Of a stretch of DNA of 64,000 bases, positions 10,752-23,462 are shown piece by piece. Numbering within the stretch: position 1 is the stretch's first letter; each line of letters begins with the position of its first letter. Source of the DNA: Taxawa tesnikishii (nom. ined.) (lineage: Eukaryota; Ascomycota; Dothideomycetes; Dothideales); the NCBI GenBank assembly GCA_030247885.1, contig JAPDRO010000015.1, forward strand, positions 372,001-436,000, read 5' to 3'. Position numbers and translations under genes: made by a program. Below the pieces are notes generated by a model. It searched no databases, had not been told where the DNA came from, and worked only from the letters and a program-made list of their open reading frames with translations.

Positions 10752-13700
10752 ATGCCATCCTACACCGCCGACGAAGCGCTCATCCAGGAGGACTCCCCAA
10801 GCAGCTCCCCGCCCAAGGAAAGTCAGAGGAAAACAGCCAAGAAGAAGAAGAGTAGCAAGGCGAACAAGCAGAAGAATGAAAGCGATGTCAGAGACCATAC
10901 GCAGGAACCTAGCCCAGTTCAGGAGGCCGAGGTGTCAGTATCTCAGGCAGTCGTAGCGGGACGTATGCTGCCACCCGGTGAGCTGACTCTGTTGAACAGG
11001 ATACCTCCATCGCCGCCAGTAGGCAACAACGATCTTTCTCCTCCACCGTCTCCCGACCTAAGTCCTGCAATTCCTCCCACATCCGTCCTCGAAACCATAC
11101 CCGTCCCGTCTCCCTTACCGCACTCAAATGGCTTAGCCATCCACTCACCTACCACGTGTACCACTTCCCTCCCTGCACCCGGCGCAGCAACACCAGAGAG
11201 CTATGGCTCAAACTTAGCGATAAATTACTCATCCCCTCGTGGTAACGGGTCCAACCATGTCTCCTTGTCAGCGTCTCCACGCCAGGGGGTATGCAACGCT
11301 TGGGAAGTCCTGCCGGTCAATACGGAAACATCACGGCCAATATTCAGCAGCAACAAAGAGACATCATACATGGCCGTGACAGGAAGAACTCTATGCCTTC
11401 TCAAGCCAGTCGCACACCGCGCTTTTACGAGCCTCCGCCACCACATATGCCGCAGCGTCACTTCTCAAGGGTGCCCGATCTCGATTTAGGACTTGGCAAG
11501 GCTCCGGAGAACGGCGCCGTTCCTGGATCTAAGGGCTTCTTTTGTGGTTTTGGTAGCCTGGAAAATACTAATAGCGGGGCTACGACAACGGTTAACAACC
11601 TGGTACTTGTGGGTAGCGCAGGTGGTCTCGATGCCTATAGGGTGCTGCGACAGCGTATGGATGTTGTAGGCCGCTTGGAAGGACTCCGCGGCGGTGTCAT
11701 TGGCGCTAAGATTCTGCCCTGGACTGATCGTTTCGATCCTTTCCAAGAACTGCGCCCACTGATTGCTCTGACCATCCACGGAGCCACTATCGGTAGACAA
11801 CACAGCACCAGTCATGATAATCGTGATGAGGTCAGCCAAAGCGATACGGGTGGACTGGACGAAAAGAGACACTTCCAAACTACAGTCGAGGTGTACTCGC
11901 TAAGGACGGCCCAACACGTCAGCACTCTGTTCGAAGGTCCACTGGTGACAGCAGAACATCCGTTGGATCATCCATTGTTCTTACCTCCTGCTCCTGTTGG
12001 TGAGATTTGTGTTTCCGCTGAGGGCACGTTTGTCACCGTAGCCTCTGGCAAGAGCGGAGAAATCTACATCTTCACTCCCTACAAACACCCAGCGATCGGC
12101 AATCAACGAGCGTTCCGCTGCATTGGTAAAGTCTGGACAACTACAAAAGAGCGATCTGCTCGACCTTCATCAACTACCGAGTCCAAAGTAGAAAAGCAAG
12201 AGGAGCCTCAACCGGGTCCAAGAATGGCGGTATACTCGCTGAGCAGCAGATGGTTGGCCATTGTACCTCCATCAGTCTCATCACAGCAATTCACTATTGA
12301 TGGCAGTCCGGTGTGCTCGGAATACAATCCAAATCCTCCGGGTCTTTCCTCCGTCATTTCCCCAGCTGCTCCACTTGTGAACTGCGAGACGGACGCACCA
12401 AAAGATGACGGAATGTTGAACCGGGTGACAAGGCAAGCTGCTCAGGAGGTCCGGAAGGGCGCACAATGGGTGGGTGAGCAGGGTGCACAGGCTTGGAAGA
12501 ACTACTGGAATAAGCCAGCCTCTTCTCAACAGAACGGCAGCACAATCGCTCACAAATCCTCCGCAAGCGAGCCACAGTCAGCCTTCCCACCAACGCATGG
12601 TCACAGCAACACTTCGGCTCAGTTTATCAACGAGCCTGCATGTGTCTCAATCATAGATTTGCAGAGACTCCTAAGTTTCGAAGAGGGCAAGATAAAGAAT
12701 GCTCTTTCGCCTCTGGCAACATTTGAAATAGGCGATGGATGCAGCTTTGTATCGTTCGCACCCAACGGCCTCACGCTTTTGACTACCAACAACAACGGAG
12801 ACACCTCGACCGCATGGAACTTGATGGAAATGACAAGCGGATCGGCGACAGGGGTTCCACAAAACGGAAACAACAGTATGATCCAGCAAAGCGTGGGTTT
12901 GATCAAGAGGATAGCCCGCTTCCCACGACTGTCCCCAAGCATCGTAGTCGATGTGATCTGGACCGTACAGGGTGACCGATTCGCTATTCTCACGGACAAA
13001 GGAACCGTCCACCTACATGAGTTATCCAAACCTGAGTTCAAGTTGAGCTCTCACCAGAGCCCAATGTCGCCGCCCGCCTCGCGCTCCGGATTGCCTTCTC
13101 CGAGCACGTCTCCTCAAGCTGATCTGCCCGCTAATGGATGGATGAGCAACATGCGCGCCGGATGGCAGGGACTGCAGTCCGCTGCTGCGCGAACACGCAG
13201 CGGATCAAATGGATTTGCGCTACCAACGCTGAGCACTCTTGGGAATGCTACTGCAACAGCTCGATATGCTGGCAGCAGAGCCGTCCGCAATGGTCTTCAT
13301 CGAGGGTTCGACATGGCAGCGGAGGGTGCACACCACATTCGCCACGCTGAAGACAACAAAATCCGTCTCCATCCAGTCCACCACGGCATCGGACCAGGAA
13401 ACGTCAAGTGGCTTAGCGGCAGAGAGAGGGGCCTCGTCGCGACCATTACCGATGGAAGAGTTTACCTTTACTCAATTAAGGACATATCTCATGTTCAAGG
13501 CAAGAAGACGGTCACATCATTAGCTGCAAGCAAGAAGCATGTGGCGGACTTCAACCTTCAGCGCATCTGTGGCGACGCCATAGTCCCAGCGATTCAGGGA
13601 ATACTGGATCCTGCAGGGCCTCATGCTTCTTGCTCTGATCAAGGCCCGCATGGATTCTGGACTTTGGCTCGGTCGAGTAACGTGAGACGGCCATCAACAG

Positions 13701-14074
13701 TAGGGGTCAGAAACTCTTCTTCCGGCGCCGTCACGCAAGACAAGGAAACGAACCCGCCATACATGCCCTTCCACAGAGAACCGCAGGTCAGCCTGTTCGT
13801 TTTCAACGAGAAAGACTCAAAGGACCTTGCGGCGAACCTTGGCGTCGACAATACGGAGCCCTGGATTTTCGGCTTGCCCTTGCCATCAGCCTCAAAAATC
13901 AACTGTCAGCAGTTTGACTCCGACGATGATTACGGCCAGGGCATCGCAGACGGTGAATTGGAAGGCTTGATGGGGAAAATGGAAGACCTGTCCGCCAAGC
14001 CGACAATCAAATCAAAGGGTCGCAAGTCCCGGCACGCGGTTGAGGTTGATGATGATGACCTTGTGGAGCTGTAG
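10752..14074 (+). CDS. BCAS3/WD40 domain protein (Atg18-like beta-propeller)
   Basis: Two exons, 10752-11288 and 11348-14074, join in phase around a 59-base GTATGC...TTCAG intron, giving 1087 residues. The first 240 residues are Ser/Pro-rich and probably disordered, with a Lys-rich patch (AKKKKSSKANKQK). Next come propeller blades, beginning FFCGFGSLE and NNLVLVGSAGGLDAYRVL, with the conserved segment RLEGLRGGVIGAKILPW. Further blades include FVTVASGKSGEIYIF, MAVYSLSSRWLAIVPP and GDRFAILTDKGTVHLHEL. The end is acidic (EVDDDDLVEL). Human BCAS3 acts with PHAF1 at the phagophore by binding phosphoinositides, so a membrane-trafficking or autophagy role is likely here. The fungal function is not established from sequence alone. 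Confidence 0.8.
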
Positions 14075-15075
14075 TTCGGATACGGCAGGCCATTCTCGGG
14101 TCGACTTGTTCATACAATGGCAACGTAGTTTCGATTTTGGGTGGGTGGGTGGGGGATTTTCCACCTTCTGCGTACAATGGGCGGCGGGTGATGTTCGTTG
14201 AAGTGGCGTTGTGGTGGCTCCTGCATGGTGGAATCATGGTAGATTTGGAGTTTGGTTTATTGCTTGGATTCCATTGCCACTGCGATCGATGGACGGAGGG
14301 TTGTCGTTCAGCTAGATACCACTGAATGTTGAAGAATTGGATAGTCTGTTGCTACCGGCCAAAGTTGATTAGAGGCCCTACTATCATAGCGGCAAACGGC
14401 TGTCGGGCTATCCGAGACGGCTCTATGTACACGTAGACTTGTGGTTTCGCGCCGCCAAAGTGAAGTTCGCGTTAAGTGAAGCAGTTATTGGGCAACCTAA
14501 ACGGAGTTGGTGATTGGACGGAGAAGCGCGAGAAGAGATTCGGATAGAGCATGAATGCCGACACTTTCCATATCATAGGGTGATTAGCCTCCATCCCCTA
14601 TTTCTCGAAGAGTTCTAGCGCTTTCTGGGGTGCGAGAGGAACACAACTGCCCTTGCCCGAGCACGAGCGGTTCTCGTCAGCCCTTATTGAACGTTAACTT
14701 ACACACCCAACGCCGCTGCCGCGCTCTCTCTGTTGTTATCTCTGCGAAACCGTTGCCGCAAAGAGTCGCATAGAGCCTCGCTTTCCAACGGTCTCCCGCC
14801 ACGCGCAGAACGGATCCAGCATCTTGTCGTCACCGAACGCACCGCGCAGCTAGCCCTTGTTTCCGTCCCGACTTCCCCTCCATCCTTTGTTTCGTCCACG
14901 CGACACGGACGTCTTTGACACAGAACAACGCCAAGAGCGAACCATGACATGCAAATAAGAACCTCGGCATACAAAGCGCACTCACTGTTGCCCATAGCGG
15001 AGAGAGACTCGAGGGAGTGGAGGTTGTCCTAGCTGCAGGAGGATCGGACAGGAAAGAGCACGCGCAGGAACAATC
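14075..15075. other. Spacer of 1 kb, 5' region of the formin
   Basis: The stretch holds the 3' flank of the BCAS3 gene and the promoter and leader of the formin. Open frames in it are short, on both strands, and none looks coding. Confidence 0.5.
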
Positions 15076-18000
15076 ATGTTTTCCAGTGGAGGCAGCTCGA
15101 ATGACAAGACGAGGCAGTCTTCGGGAGGAAAGTCCTTCTTCGGTCGCAGGCATAGAGACAAAGGGAACAATGAAGGCCATCTGGCGCCGGAAACGCCCAC
15201 GATGCCTCCCAGTGCGGCGAACTCGCACTCGTCGCGTCATTCACACCGGAGCTCTATCTCTTCTCTCGACAGGTCGTCGACGCACAACCAGGATGGACCC
15301 GGGTTGGCTATGCAAGCTGGAGTAATCACATCCATACCTTACGACAGCGTCTCCCGCGACACCAGGACACCAATACACGTGGACCACCTACCCAAAGATG
15401 ACCGGCCTTCGTCAAGGAGAGAACCTTTGCCTCACCACTTAAATAAGGGCGGTACCGACTACCACCAATACCCTGCAGTTTCAGGGCCACCCCTCCACCG
15501 CACGGTTCTTCTTACCCGGCCAGTCAAAGAGGGGATTCCTACGATCATTCTGCGCCGTCTTTCAGCTCAGCCAGTGGATTCAACGGAGGCTCCAGCAACT
15601 CCTTTGCAACAGATTCCTCGCCTAACACTCGAGCTTCTTCCGATCAAGGCAGTATACGCTCGAATCATTCACACGGCAGGGCTTCTAGTATGTTTTCACC
15701 TGCGAGTCAATCTACCGCATCGTTCCCTCAGATAAACCTCGATTCTTCAACTTTACTACCACAACTAGCCCCATCGACTACACGGCAATCACAGAAGGAC
15801 CGGAATCTTTTAGGTGCCCATTCGCCGTCAGCATTTAGCTCCACCACCTCTTTCTCTCCGGACGGATTCGTATTACAGCGACCGGCTGATGACAGGATCA
15901 TCGAGAAGGAGTTTTTGGAGTTGATGCACAAACGCGGATGGAAGAGTCTACCAGAGCAAGCACGAAGACAGATGGAAGCGTATCCTATATCAAAAAAGTG
16001 GACCTTGGTACATCAGGATCGACTAGCGGAGTGGCAGGGGGAACAGAAGAGGAGGATGCACGCACGCCAGACAATCGGAAGCGGGGATGGGCTGGGGATC
16101 TTGGGTAGAGCGGATGAAGAGGGGAGTCCAGAGTGGTACGTTAGGAGGGTACTAGACAACTCGATTACCGCGAAGCAACTGCAAAGCTTGAGCGTCAGCT
16201 TGCGCACGCAACCGATCGGCTGGGTGAAAGCCTTCGTGGAAGCACAAGGTCAGGTGGCACTCACAAACGTGTTGGCAAAGATCAACAGAAAGCAGGGGAA
16301 CGGGCCTGCGCCAGCTCAAGGTTCCACAAGCGAACGGGACCTGGACCGCGAATATGACATTGTCAAATGTCTGAAGGCGCTCATGAACAACAAATACGGT
16401 GCAGACAACGCGCTCGCTCATTCGCAAATCATCATCGCGCTAGCTGCGTCTTTGACATCCCCGCGATTGAACACAAGGAAGCTAGTCAGCGAAGTCCTGA
16501 CATTCCTGTGCCATTGGGCTGAGGGACAGGGTCATCTGAAGGTACTCCAAGCGCTGGATCATCTGAAGACAGCCCAGGGTGAAAATGGCCGTTTCGATGC
16601 TTGGATGCGGATCGTTGAAGTCACCATTGATGGTCGCGGTAAAATGGGCAGTTTGGTTGGCGCAAGCGATGAAGTGCGCAGCGGAGGCATCGGCATGGAG
16701 AACTTGCTCATGGAATACGCGGTTACATCCCTCTTTTTGGTCAACATGATCGTGGATGCTCCAGAGAAGGACCTGCAGTTGCGATGCCATATCCGCGCAC
16801 AGTTTACGGCATGCGGTATCAAGCGCATCTTGACGAAGATGGAGCACTTCCAGTACGACCTCATCGACAAGCAGGTCGAAAGATACCGGGAAAACGAAGC
16901 CATCGACTACGAGGACCTTCTTGAACGGGAGAACAGCAGCATGGTTGATAGCATTGAGGCCGAAGCAAAAGATCTTAATGATCCCGCACAGATTGTCGAT
17001 GCCATTATGTCCAAGGTGCAAGGGAGCAGAGCAGCGGACTACTTCGTTTCGGCCATGCAACATATGCTGCTTATCCGGGAGAACGAAAGCGAAGACAGAC
17101 TGCGCATGTTCCAGCTGGTGGATGCCATGCTCAGCTATGTGGCCATGGACCGAAGGCTACCTGACATGGATCTCAAACAGAGTTTGAACTTCACGGTGCA
17201 GAGCTTGATGGACAAGCTCTACACCGACTCCGAAGCTCGTCAGGCTCGCGATGAGGCAATCGAGGCCCGCCAGATCGCCGACTCAGCTATGGCTGAGCGC
17301 GATGAGATGAAGGAGCAGGTTGCCCTAGGCGCTGACGGCTTGGTTGCAAAGCTGCAGAAGCAGCTCGCTGAACAGGCCGCGATCATTGACCTCCAAAATC
17401 GACAGAACGAAGCGTTCAAAGCTGAAATCGCTGAGCTTCAGCGCATACGTGCCCAGGAGCTCCAACGCAACGAACTTGAGACTAGAGAATTGTATCTCAT
17501 GCTTCGCGATGCTCAGGACATAGCATCTTCGGCCGCGAAGAAGGGTGGCAAGGACGTTGCGTCTGACCCAATGGCTATGCAAGGTATTCTCGACCGAGAC
17601 AAACTTATGGATCGCCTGGAGATGCAGCTGGAAAGAGCGAAGACACAGGCTAAGCTCGAGGGCAAGGTCTGGCAGCAGGTCAACCCATCAGACAAGCTTA
17701 GAGAGCTACGCGAGAAGATGGAAGGAGACTGGGGCAAGCAACAGGACTTCTCCTCGGATCGCTTCACGAATGGTTACCTTGGGACTGCTGCTCCCAGAGC
17801 CCGAAGTGCTATATCTCGCAAGCCCGTTGGTGGTCAGCTCAGAGATTACGATGGTGCTGATGGCGACATGCTTGAAGAAGACGACGAAGACGCTGTTTTC
17901 GAGAAGCCAAGGCTCGTGGAAATGAAGCGGCCCAAGATCAGCTCCGCACAGGCCAACGGTCTAATGAACGAGATTGTCTCGAAGACCAAGAGGTACGAAG

Positions 18001-20479
18001 GTAGCGATGACGAAGGTGACGGTATGACTACTGGACCGTCCCACCCAAGTGTGGACTCGGAATCGCCGAAGACACCCTCAGACGAAGAGTCTAAGTTTGG
18101 TGGTGCTCCTCCACCGCCCCCGCCACCCATGCCAGGATTTGCTGGAGGGCCTCCACCGCCTCCACCACCAATGCCCGGTGCCTTAGTGCCTGGTTTCTCA
18201 AACAACGCGCCCCCGCCACCTCCTCCGCCAATGCCTGGATTCAAAGCTGGTGGTGCACCTCCCCCACCTCCACCTCCAATGCCAGGGTTTTCTGGCGGTC
18301 CACCTCCGCCACCACCACCGCCTCCTGGATTCAAGGCTGGAGGACCGCCTCCTCCTCCACCCCCTCCAGGAGCTCCTCCATTGCCTGGTGCAAGGCGTGG
18401 GCCCGGATTTTTGCCTACTCCAGTCGCGCCTACGGCTCCTATTGGCTTTGCAGTCGCACGGCCTAAGAAGAAGCTCAAGGCTATTCACTGGGAGAAGATC
18501 GATTCTCCCGAGGTCACTCTGTGGGCTTCGCATGCGACGACACATGAAGAGAAAGAAGAGAAGTATGCCGAGCTCAGCAAGAAGGGTATTCTTGACGAGA
18601 TCGAGAAGCTCTTCATGGCGAAGGAGATCAAACAGATCGGCAAGAGCGGCGCCAAAAAGAGCGACAAGAAGCAGATCATGGCAAGCAATCTCATGCAGAC
18701 TTTCCAGATTTCGTTGGCCGTGTTCTCGCAAGTGCCCGTCGAAGACGTTGTGCGAATGATCATCCACTGCGACAAGGAAGTCATTGACAACAACGTTGTT
18801 ATGGAGTTTCTGCAAAGAGAAGATCTTTGTACCATTCCCGACAATACAGCCAAGCTCATGGCGCCTTATAGCAAGGACTGGACAGGGCCGAACGCGCTCA
18901 ATACAGCGAGAGAACAGGATCCCTCCGAGCTCACTCGTGAAGATCAAATCTTCCTCTTCACCGCCTTTGAGCTGCATCACTACTGGAAGGCCAGGATGCG
19001 CGCCCTGCAGCTTACTAGGACATATGAGGTTGAGTACGACGAGATCTCCACCAAGCTGAAGCAGGTCGTAGACGTGTCAGACTCGCTGCGCGATTCAGTC
19101 AAGCTGATGCCCGTCTTCGGTCTGATCCTCGACATCGGTAACTACATGAACGATTCGAACAAGCAAGCCATTGGTTTCAAGCTGAGCTCGCTCGCCCGTC
19201 TCGGTATGGTCAAGGACGACAAGAACGAGTCTACACTGATGGACTACGTCGAACGGGTTGTCCGGAAGCAGTATCCGCAGTACGAAGGCTTCATTGAGGA
19301 CATTGCTGGTGTTATGACCGCGCAGAAATTCAACATTGACCAGATCCAAGTTGATGCGAAGAAGTACATCGACAACATCAATAACGTACAGTCTTCGCTT
19401 GATTCCGGTAATCTGAGCGATCCAAGCAAGTTTCATCCTGAGGACAGGGTCAGCCAGGTTGTGCAGAGGTACATGAAGGAAGCCCGACGCAAAGCGGAGC
19501 AGATGCAACTGTATTTGGATAACATGAAGCGGACGTACGACGACATCCTCACTTTCTTCGGTGATGACAACCAGGACGAAAACGCGAGAAGAGAGTTCTT
19601 CTCTAAGCTTGCAAACTTCGTCTCTGAGTACAAGGCAAGCACCTTCTTTCCTCCCTCTCCTTATCACCTTACTAACACTAACTCCAGAAATCTCGCGAAA
19701 ACAACCTCACCAGGGAAGAAACCCAGCGCCGCAATGCAGCCTCAATGGCCCGCAAACAAGCTCCCGCCGGTCTCGCCAACGGCACATCCACCCCCTCTGA
19801 CGTAGGCCCACCGTCGCCTGCTTCTCAAGGCGCCATGGACACGCTCCTCGAGAAACTCCGCGCCGCAGCGCCCCAGACTCGCGACACACGCGACCGCCGC
19901 CGGCGCGCCCGCCTCAACGACCGCTACCAGAAACGCGTCGCCTCCGGCCAGAAGATGCCCGAAATCCCCGGCGTCGCAGACCCAACAGATGGCGGCAGCG
20001 GGAGCAGCCGGCTCACCCCACCGCCCGATTCTGCCGGCCTGTCAGTGGAAGGTCCCAACGACGATGGCAAGAAAGAAGGGGAAGGTGCGACGAGCGAGGG
20101 AGAGGATATTGCGGACCGTGCGGCGTCACTGCTGCAGGGCTTGCGAGGGGACGAGGGCGAGCCCGTCGTTCGGGACGAGAGCTTGCGCGTGCGACGGCGG
20201 AGGGAGAGCGCTGACGATGAGCGTGCAAGGAGGAGGAGACGCAGAGCTGCGCAAGGATCAAGTCGTGATGAGAACGCGCCGCAGAGCCCAATGCAGAGTC
20301 CCATTCCTGAGGAAGGACCCGAGGGTGGTGTGTTTAGCAAGAAAGAAGGCGACAGGAAACGCGAAGCTGCCGAGGATGAAGAGTTGACGTCGGGTTTGCC
20401 GAGTCCGCCTGTTACGGTGATTGTGCCGCCGAGTCCGACGACGAGTGAGAGGGGTGGGTTTTCGACGCCGCCGGAGTAG
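15076..20479 (+). CDS. sepA: Formin (SepA/Bni1 type) with GBD/FH3, FH1, FH2 and DAD
   Basis: The product is about 1783 residues. The N-terminus (KSFFGRRHRDK; AGVITSIPYDSV; EPLPHHLNKGG) matches Aspergillus SepA-type formins. A Rho-binding/FH3 region covers roughly residues 270-650, then a coiled coil, then an FH1 segment at 18100-18400 with about six PPPPPP(M)PGF-type units that bind profilin. The FH2 actin-nucleating domain follows (IHWEKID; ILDIGNYMND; GFKLSSL). A C-terminal DAD has MDTLLEKLR then an Arg-rich patch. It nucleates actin cables and rings for polarity and septation. Two features affect the model. The frame changes by one base near 15485-15495 in a CCCC run of the low-complexity N-terminus. 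Near the end, an intron at 19635-19687 has GC-AG ends; removing it joins SEYK to KSRENN in frame. Confidence 0.93.
18100..18400 (+). repeat. FH1 polyproline-encoding repeat inside the formin
   Basis: About six imperfect units of roughly 45 bases encode runs of six to nine Pro ending in MPGF or PPGF, separated by short Gly/Ala/Asn spacers. This is the profilin-binding FH1 domain. Copy number in such arrays varies easily between strains, and assembly can collapse it. Confidence 0.85.
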
Positions 20480-21539
20480 AAAAGGCCGTGTCTGGCTTCT
20501 GCAGCGCTTCGTTTTTGTATGGCCACACCGAGGGATGGTCATGGGTGGTGTGGGTTCTGTTTGGATACCTTTGCTGTACCTGATCGTACTGTTTTGGGCT
20601 TGAACCGGGTCTTTTGAGATCAAGGCTTCTTCTGGGGATTGCTTTTTCTTGTGGTCTTCTCCTCGACCCCTTACTCTGTTTACTGCATAGCGAGCGTCGG
20701 AGCGTTTGGGCGTCTCTTCTTCCGTGCGCTTCTGATCCTTTTTAAGGGCTACAATGCCGCGGGGTGCGATTTGCGATATCTGTCCCATTTTACTGAAGCA
20801 TTTCACCTGCATTCCGCCGTTTCGCGTTGTCTTGAATAACCCATAAGTCTAGAACGGTCCTCGGATACTGCTCAGAAGCACCCCTTCCGTCTTCGCAATA
20901 GGCAAATCCGGTTAGACTTTTTGTGTGATGTTCCGTTTCTTGAGCCACCTAACTTCCTTAATACTCGTCTGGTCTTTTACTTCTTTCTACTTTCCTCGTC
21001 TACTCTATCTCGCTCACTCCTTTCCCAATTGGACACGGGAGTGATCACAAACTGCCCCGACTGCCCCGACTAACCGGACTACTCCTTGGTTTACGTACCG
21101 GTGTTTTTCGGAAAGAAACTGGACAATGTCGTTTTGTCTTACCTCAATATTGCGATGAGACATGACATTTGGTGCAGTGAAGCTGAGTTGCCGTTTTCGG
21201 ACGGTAGGATGCCTAAGCTTCCTCGGGCTGAGATTCTGTTGGACGAACTGCTTTCCGCAGATGTCAACTCAACCTACAAAGGATACCGGATGGCTGTGCG
21301 CGGCTGCGCGGTTGCGCCACTGTTCGTTCGGGCGGTTTCAATCCGATCTTTGTCAGGCCTACCATCACAGTCAGCACACTATGGATAGCAGCTCTTACGG
21401 ATGAATCTGTATATATGGGACAGCAGTTCTGCTTGCTTAGATTTTCTTTTTGGAACAAGAATCGATCTCGACTACACAACCTCAGCAACATATCTCGTTC
21501 GTTGATCAACACGTTCCCACTACTCATCCACTAGCCACC
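20480..21539. other. Spacer of about 1 kb after the formin
   Basis: It holds the formin 3' flank and the 5' region of a possible small gene at 21540. No repeat, RNA gene or convincing frame is seen. Confidence 0.45.
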
Positions 21540-21876
21540 ATGTCCTTCGAGTGGCTTCGCGCAAAGACATCGTCATCGTTCACCAAAGCTGGACGATTTC
21601 TTGTTCTGTTAATAAGCGGACTTTGCGGAGCCATGTGAGAGATCTATCCAGAGCCTGAACGGTGAGATTCGTCCGGCTGACTGCCGACAACAGGGTGCAC
21701 TGATGTGCTGGTGGACAGAGCGACAGTGGATATCCGCATGGTTAGTCTTCACGCAATGGTGTGATACTTGAGAAGAACGTCTGATCACGTATGGACAACT
21801 CCACCAACGTAGCGAATCAGCACAAGTGAGGATCAGCAGCTACTCAATAATGGAGACTACCGTAGATAAGGTGTGA
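21540..21876 (+). CDS. Possible small membrane protein, three exons
   Basis: An ATG in good context (GCCACC before it) opens MSFEWLRAK... followed by a hydrophobic helix, RFLVLLISGLCGA. Exons 21540-21634, 21694-21740 and 21813-21876 have GT-AG borders. They give about 68 residues (second exon GALMCWWTERQW; third ESAQVRISSYSIMETTVDKV) only if one base is missing at the GG run at the start of exon 2. That is the same kind of break seen in better-supported genes of this window. No family is recognised, and the model could be chance. Confidence 0.28.
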
Positions 21877-22144
21877 GCTCCGCTAACCGTGTTGGTAGAT
21901 AACAAAGTCATACACGAAGAGGAAAGGTTCAACAAGGACACGGAAAAACGATGTGTGTTGGTCAGTTTCTAGGGGGTCAGTGTCCTAAGGAAGGAGCGCC
22001 TTCCCATGATAGCAAGCAAATGACCCCGAAAAGCGAGGACAAAAAGGACAAATCGTCAACGATAAATGAATCCCAGCCACTAGACCGTTTCGCATGTCGT
22101 TATCCCAAGCTCTTTTGCTTGACTTAAAACGTCGCTATACGCTT

Positions 22145-22387
22145 TTAAAAGTACGTTTTGCGCTGGCTTTCCCACCAGTTCCAGGCCTTTTGGCTTCGCG
22201 ATCTCCGTATGTCGACGGGTCGAGTTGAAGGCCTCCTTGCGGCGTCAAAGTCGGGCTGCAGTGTGCTATTCATTGCCCATGTCAGAACAGATGCCGGTTG
22301 TTCGAAGAAGTGCATAATCTCGCTGTACATGTCGCTTGAGTCGCGCAGTTGTCGCTGTTGGTTACAATAACGAACTCAGGATTTGGG
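22145..22387 (-). CDS. Unrecognised protein, 3'-terminal exon
   Basis: The exon follows an ATAG acceptor at 22389-22388 and reads PNPEFVIVTNSDN, then after a one-base frame change near 22348 LRDSSDMYSEIMHFFEQP and on to a basic tail ending in WWESQRKTYF and TAA. Composition looks coding throughout. Upstream exons must lie between 22388 and 22610 and were not resolved. The opening segment vaguely recalls the start of fungal transcription-factor-like proteins without a zinc cluster, but this is too weak to assign. Confidence 0.4.
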
Positions 22388-22609
22388 CTATGAACACAGG
22401 TTAGTCTTGTGGAAGACCGTTGCAATACTGCTACGTACCAACCACTAACGCCGTGACATGCTCAGGTATTAAACACGCACAGTGTCTAGGTGAGTGTCGC
22501 ATGGAGACTTCACTAGGCTCGTGAGTCGAGCTCTGTGCTTCCAGTGTGTCACAAAGAGGAGCAGATCCGAGGGCCGTATGTCTGGCGTAAATGGATGCGA
22601 ATTCTCACT

Positions 22610-23221
22610 CTACAACTGCGTGCTTGCAGGAACGTAGGGATCAGCCTCCATCCTTGGCTGGAATGTCTGCAGGGGAGCAACCCGTATCGTCTTTGGAGAG
22701 ATTGCTATCGTCCGGCTCTGGTTCCTCCAAATCATCATCGACATCCTCATCTTCCTCTTCGTCAACTTCCCTTCCTTGCCCTCGGCCAGCTTCCGATACT
22801 TCCTGCGGGACTTCTTTGATTTGCTAGCCTTCTTTTTGCTCTTGATAGCAACCTTGAGTGCTGTCCTGCTTTCGCTGCCCTTCTCCAACTCCTCCAGTCT
22901 TTCTGACAGTATGCGTCTTGCAATCTTTCTGTTCTGTGTCCTGCTTCTCGTCTCTTGACATTTCACAACTACGCCAGTTGGTAGATGCTTCAATTGAACG
23001 GCAGAAGAAGTTTTGTTTATCTTTTGCCCACCTGGTCCAGTTCCTTTGAGAAAGGCTTCGGTGATGTCGTTCTCGTTAATTGTAGGCCGTGGAGGAAGCG
23101 GATGTTTGGATGATACCGGTATTGTGGTTGACAATGATCGGTATGAGACTCTGACTGACAACACCCGGTACGCGCTCGCAGTAGATGCACAGCGCATAAG
23201 CGATAACGCCCGGTCCGCCAT
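22610..23221 (-). CDS. Mitochondrial RF1-domain protein (Rso55/MTRFR-like) with GGQ motif
   Basis: From the ATG at 23221 the product opens with a basic, Ser-rich mitochondrial presequence. The class I release-factor catalytic domain follows, with GTGPGGQKINKTSSAVQL carrying the GGQ motif that hydrolyses peptidyl-tRNA. A Lys/Arg-rich C-terminus (KSKKKASKSKKSRRKYRKL) binds the ribosome, as in the codon-independent rescue factors Rso55 (yeast) and MTRFR. It lacks codon-recognition domains, so it should rescue stalled mitoribosomes. After residue about 160 the printed frame gives an odd Met-rich tail ending at 22610. A one-base shift at GGG (22769-22771) instead gives an acidic tail (EVDEEEDEDVDDD) ending at about 22645-22655, which looks more natural. 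Confidence 0.82.
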   Translation of the reverse strand: MADRALSLMRCASTASAYRVLSVRVSYRSLSTTIPVSSKHPLPPRPTINENDITEAFLKGTGPGGQKINKTSSAVQLKHLPTGVVVKCQETRSRTQNRKIARRILSERLEELEKGSESRTALKVAIKSKKKASKSKKSRRKYRKLAEGKEGKLTKRKMRMSMMIWRNQSRTIAISPKTIRVAPLQTFQPRMEADPYVPASTQL

Positions 23222-23462
23222 TCCTGTGGTATTGCCTCTACGTTGTCCGAAAGAAGCTCTGGTGAGATGTGTACCCTGATATATGATCATGATCGGGTCC
23301 GGCCCGAGTAACCGAAAGTGAATCCCTGCCAAGCCCGACCCTACCCAGTATGGTAATCAAACATTCATGTCCCCATCACATGCGACTGAACGCCTTTTCC
23401 GAACGCGAACACGGCCTACCTCATTCCATAAAAGAAACTACACACCGGAAAGCGCGCTTCTC

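Noticed and set aside
16482-17063. Minus-strand frame of 193 codons over the formin FH3 region
   Set aside because: Antisense to a conserved domain; composition is that of a complement frame.
17846-18980. Long minus-strand Gly-rich frames over the formin
   Set aside because: They are the complement of the proline-coding FH1 repeats and the FH2 domain; the plus strand encodes a recognised protein.
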